Shown: positions 62,521-64,000 of the stretch, piece by piece
Position numbering within the stretch: position 1 is the stretch's first letter
Layout: each line of letters begins with the position of its first letter
NCBI GenBank assembly: GCA_019914995.1
Contig: CM034127.1
Coordinates: forward strand, 8,928,001 to 8,992,000
Origin: Acanthochlamys bracteata
Lineage: Eukaryota > Streptophyta > Magnoliopsida > Pandanales > Velloziaceae
Length of the DNA stretch: 64,000 nucleotides
Direction of reading: 5' to 3'
Position numbers and translations under genes: made by a program
The notes under the pieces: model-generated
What the model saw: only the letters and a program-made list of their open reading frames with translations
The model's database searches: none
What the model was told of the DNA's origin: nothing

Positions 62521-63828
62521 TCTGACACAACCACCCCTCCCTTTTCTTTTGTTTGTTGATTAGACTGGTAGAGGTAATTGTTAGTCGGCGATCAAACTAG
62601 ATCTTAGAGGGAATTTGGTGCGGCAAGAGAGACCCAACGATTAGACTAGATCTAACAGGAGATCTGACGTGGTAAGAGAGACGACAGGATAGATAGGAGA
62701 GACGGTACGGCATAGCACGACGCGGTTGAGATGTCAAAACCAACCGGCGTGAGGTAAGAAGACTGTAACAATATGGTAGCTCGACAGAGCTAGGGGTCGA
62801 TGACGACGACTGCGACAAACTTCCTTTTCTTTTTTTTGAAATTGTTTATTCGATTTTGTCTACTTTGAATAGTAGCAACAATCATCAGTAATAGTGATTG
62901 ATAGGGTGCTGCCATGTGATTAGATAAAGTTAAAACTAAAGTAAGTTTGAAAAACACTCTCAAACATCACCTTTAAGGATGACTTGAAAGTACCTATAAT
63001 AAGGAGTTTTTTTAAATTAAAAATATTTTAAAATTTTTTCTTGAAACGAGTTTAACTTTTTTGATTTAAAAAATAATAAAAAGTATACATATAAAATTTT
63101 AGAATAGACATTTTTTTTATATATTTCGAATTTATATAAAATTTTACAAAATAATGTAAAACATTTACTAGAAAACGCAAGGTGTTTTGTTGGAATGAAA
63201 AACACTTAATAAATTAAACCAAACGTTTTAGTAAATAAGTGAAATAAGTTTTTGCTATTGTCTTCCTTAAGAGTGAATGCGAGTTTTAAGAAGTAGATTT
63301 CTTAAAAAGTAAAAACTAAGATTCAAAAGTTGAAGTTAAAAATCACTTTTTGTGAAAAAGTTAATTAAGAAATAGTATTGAATATATTGTTATTGATTTT
63401 TTAAAATAGATTTTAATGATTTTTTGTTCACCTCCGCCCATTCAAGTGAACGTCATATTTTTTTTATCTTTAGGGTCACTTTCTAGCATTCTAGGTGTTT
63501 GAAAATGCTTTCAACTCGTATTCATTTCATCTTATTTTATATTTTTTAATAAATTTTTTATAATTATGCAAAAATTTTTAAAAATAAAAAATATTTTACA
63601 TAATAAAAATTTATTATTATATTATTATTTTTTTGATAAATAAGTAGAATTATTTTTAAAATTTTATAAAATATTTTTTATTCTAAGAAAATTTCTTTTC
63701 TTAAATCTTCCGAAACATCAAAGTCTAACTTACTTTCGTAATTCTTCTTCTTCTTCGTTCTCCTTTATTTTTTTAACTTTTTTGTGTTTTTTCTGATTCA
63801 AGCAAAAATACTTTCCTCAATTTCAATC
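62521..63828. other. Intergenic DNA and promoter region of the right-edge gene
   Basis: 62590-62820 is less AT-rich than its surroundings, but I see no supported gene. 63000-63230 and 63460-63720 are AT-rich with TATAAAATTTTA and TTTTACATAATAA words and CAAACG / GTGTTTG near their edges, like worn 261-bp MITE copies. The last 100 bp before 63829 is pyrimidine-rich (TTCTTCTTCTTCGTTCTCC), as in plant 5' leaders. Confidence 0.35.
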
Positions 63829-64000
63829 ATGGAAGAGGACTCCGTGAAGAGAAGGGAGCGGCTGCAATACCTCAGGGAACAAGCAGCTTCTTCACCCGCC
63901 GCTTCAGCTGATGCTTCCCCCGTTATTCCCCCGGCACAGCTTGCCAACTCTCTCTCTCTAACTCAATCTCCAACAGAGAGCTCGCCTTCCGTCGCCCAAC
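63829..64000 (+). CDS. N-terminus of a Ser/Pro/Ala-rich protein, possibly SICKLE-like (3' end outside window)
   Basis: ATG at 63829 opens a frame that runs to the window edge for 57 codons. It starts MEEDSVKRRERLQYLREQAA and continues as a Ser/Pro/Ala-rich, low-complexity stretch. GC content rises sharply at the ATG compared with the AT-rich upstream DNA, and a pyrimidine-rich leader precedes it. The opening (Met, acidic residues, then KRRERLxxLRxxAA) resembles the start of the plant SICKLE protein, a proline-rich nuclear factor in RNA processing, but too little is visible to be sure. Confidence 0.6.
   Translation, partial: MEEDSVKRRERLQYLREQAASSPAASADASPVIPPAQLANSLSLTQSPTESSPSVAQ

Noticed and set aside
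1-64000. CRISPR arrays, operons, phage or bacterial defence systems
   Set aside because: The DNA is plant nuclear, with spliced genes and eukaryotic transposons; no such structure was seen.

Overview
The window is nuclear DNA of a flowering plant, most likely a eudicot. It is AT-rich, its genes are split by GT-AG introns, and the genes belong to plant-specific families (INDETERMINATE DOMAIN zinc finger, class A heat-stress factor, plastid CPP1). Intergenic DNA and large introns are filled with small transposons and decayed retroelements. I cannot name the species from sequence alone.

Layout. At the left edge (199-3402, +) are the last four visible exons of a conserved protein I do not recognise. 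A three-exon IDD C2H2 transcription factor lies at 6615-9310 (-). A two-exon class A heat-stress transcription factor of the HsfA6/A7 type lies at 13905-16197 (-), with heat-shock elements upstream at 16638-16722 and an apparent frameshift that removes its normal C-terminal tail. From 19338 to 43319 (-) runs one 24-kb gene of about 20 exons encoding a PP2C phosphatase fused to a protein kinase, with an N-terminal signal peptide; its 6.2-kb first intron carries a decayed PIF/Harbinger element and a hAT-like element. A plastid J-like/CPP1 gene with four exons lies at 51381-57095 (-). At the right edge the first exon of another gene starts at 63829 (+).

Between genes: 43.3-51.4 kb holds a hAT-like element with a perfect 8-bp target-site duplication, inverted copies of a dispersed repeat, and an unidentified coding-like fragment. 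57.1-63.8 kb holds a decayed Ty1/copia element on the minus strand, interrupted by another hAT-like element that also has an 8-bp duplication. Several MITE families occur as matched copies within the window.

The genes do not form an operon or an obvious cluster; they are ordinary neighbours with unrelated jobs (growth regulation, heat response, signalling, chlorophyll biosynthesis support). I found no clear novel system. The most notable points are the altered C-terminus of the heat-shock factor, its heat-shock elements, the secreted-type phosphatase-kinase fusion, and a hAT-like transposon family resolvable to the base.
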